From Xestospongia bergquistia (lineage: Eukaryota > Porifera > Demospongiae > Haplosclerida > Petrosiidae): a stretch of DNA of 64,000 nt. Of the stretch, positions 63,701-64,000 are shown in pieces. Position numbers and translations under genes: made by a program. The DNA lies in NCBI GenBank assembly GCA_963965975.1, contig OZ014424.1, forward strand, positions 4,092,001-4,156,000. Direction: 5' to 3'. How positions within the stretch are numbered: position 1 is the stretch's first letter; every line of letters begins with the position of its first letter. Under the pieces are notes generated by a model that was given only the letters and a program-made list of their open reading frames with translations, did not search any database and was not told where the DNA came from.

Positions 63701-64000
63701 TCAGGGGCTAAGACAATCTGTTTGGTCAATTCATGTGGTACATGAATATGTATGTGTATCTGTGATATGATACCATAGAATTTCAAAGTGCTGAATCAAG
63801 ATACAGTATTATGACATAATGTCACATGCAGCATGTTATAGCACAGTTCGTATTATATATACTATAATGTACTGTTGTATGTAACAACCCTTGAACCTGT
63901 GGCCTACCACCTAGCTTACATAATACCACTCTGTATCTCCCAATACAATCCTTAATATTGAGCGTTAACTTGTACATGTACTGTTTGCTTACCTCAATTT
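63701..64000 (+). other. AARS1: AARS intron 11, right part
   Basis: AT-rich sequence after the hAT remnant up to the window edge. No AARS exon 12 was found here; the next family block expected (after the exon ending KGTY) must lie outside. Confidence 0.6.

Overview
The window is nuclear DNA of an animal. It is AT-rich, its genes are split by GT-AG introns, and the gene set is animal-type: lysosomal alpha-L-fucosidase, the RING-CH ubiquitin ligase MARCHF6, the tri-snRNP protein SNRNP27, a SPARC-family matrix protein and alanyl-tRNA synthetase. Many introns are only 44-60 nt, mixed with introns of several kb, and ACATGT-rich minisatellites are common. This suggests an early-branching invertebrate, most likely a demosponge; that placement is inference. 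All exon models below were built by hand from splice signals, frame and protein similarity.

Layout: (1) 1-5634, minus strand: two complete tandem alpha-L-fucosidase genes of 8 exons each, with a decayed third first-exon fragment downstream. (2) 5635-21543, plus strand: a 32-exon MARCHF6/Doa10 gene, head to head with the second fucosidase across a 92-bp spacer that holds two CACGTG boxes. Its intron 5 carries a long-inverted-repeat element with a captured RecQ-like helicase fragment. (3) 21914-24186, minus: SNRNP27, tail to tail with MARCHF6. (4) 24187-30443: 6.2 kb with no gene that I can support. (5) 30444-31322, minus: an intronless RING/TRAF zinc-finger protein. (6) 31730-33562, minus: a secreted follistatin/Kazal-thyroglobulin-VWC-EF-hand protein. 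(7) 35629 to beyond the window end, plus: the first 11 coding exons of cytosolic alanyl-tRNA synthetase, spread over 27 kb of repeat-filled introns.

The genes are housekeeping or secretory and form no operon. The points of most interest are the mosaic similarity between the fucosidase copies (likely gene conversion), a CLEAR-like bidirectional promoter, the gene-capturing element, the domain order of the SPARC-family protein, an intron minisatellite that has copied the splice acceptor of an AARS exon, and a Ly6-like exon candidate in an AARS intron. No rRNA, tRNA or CRISPR array was recognised.
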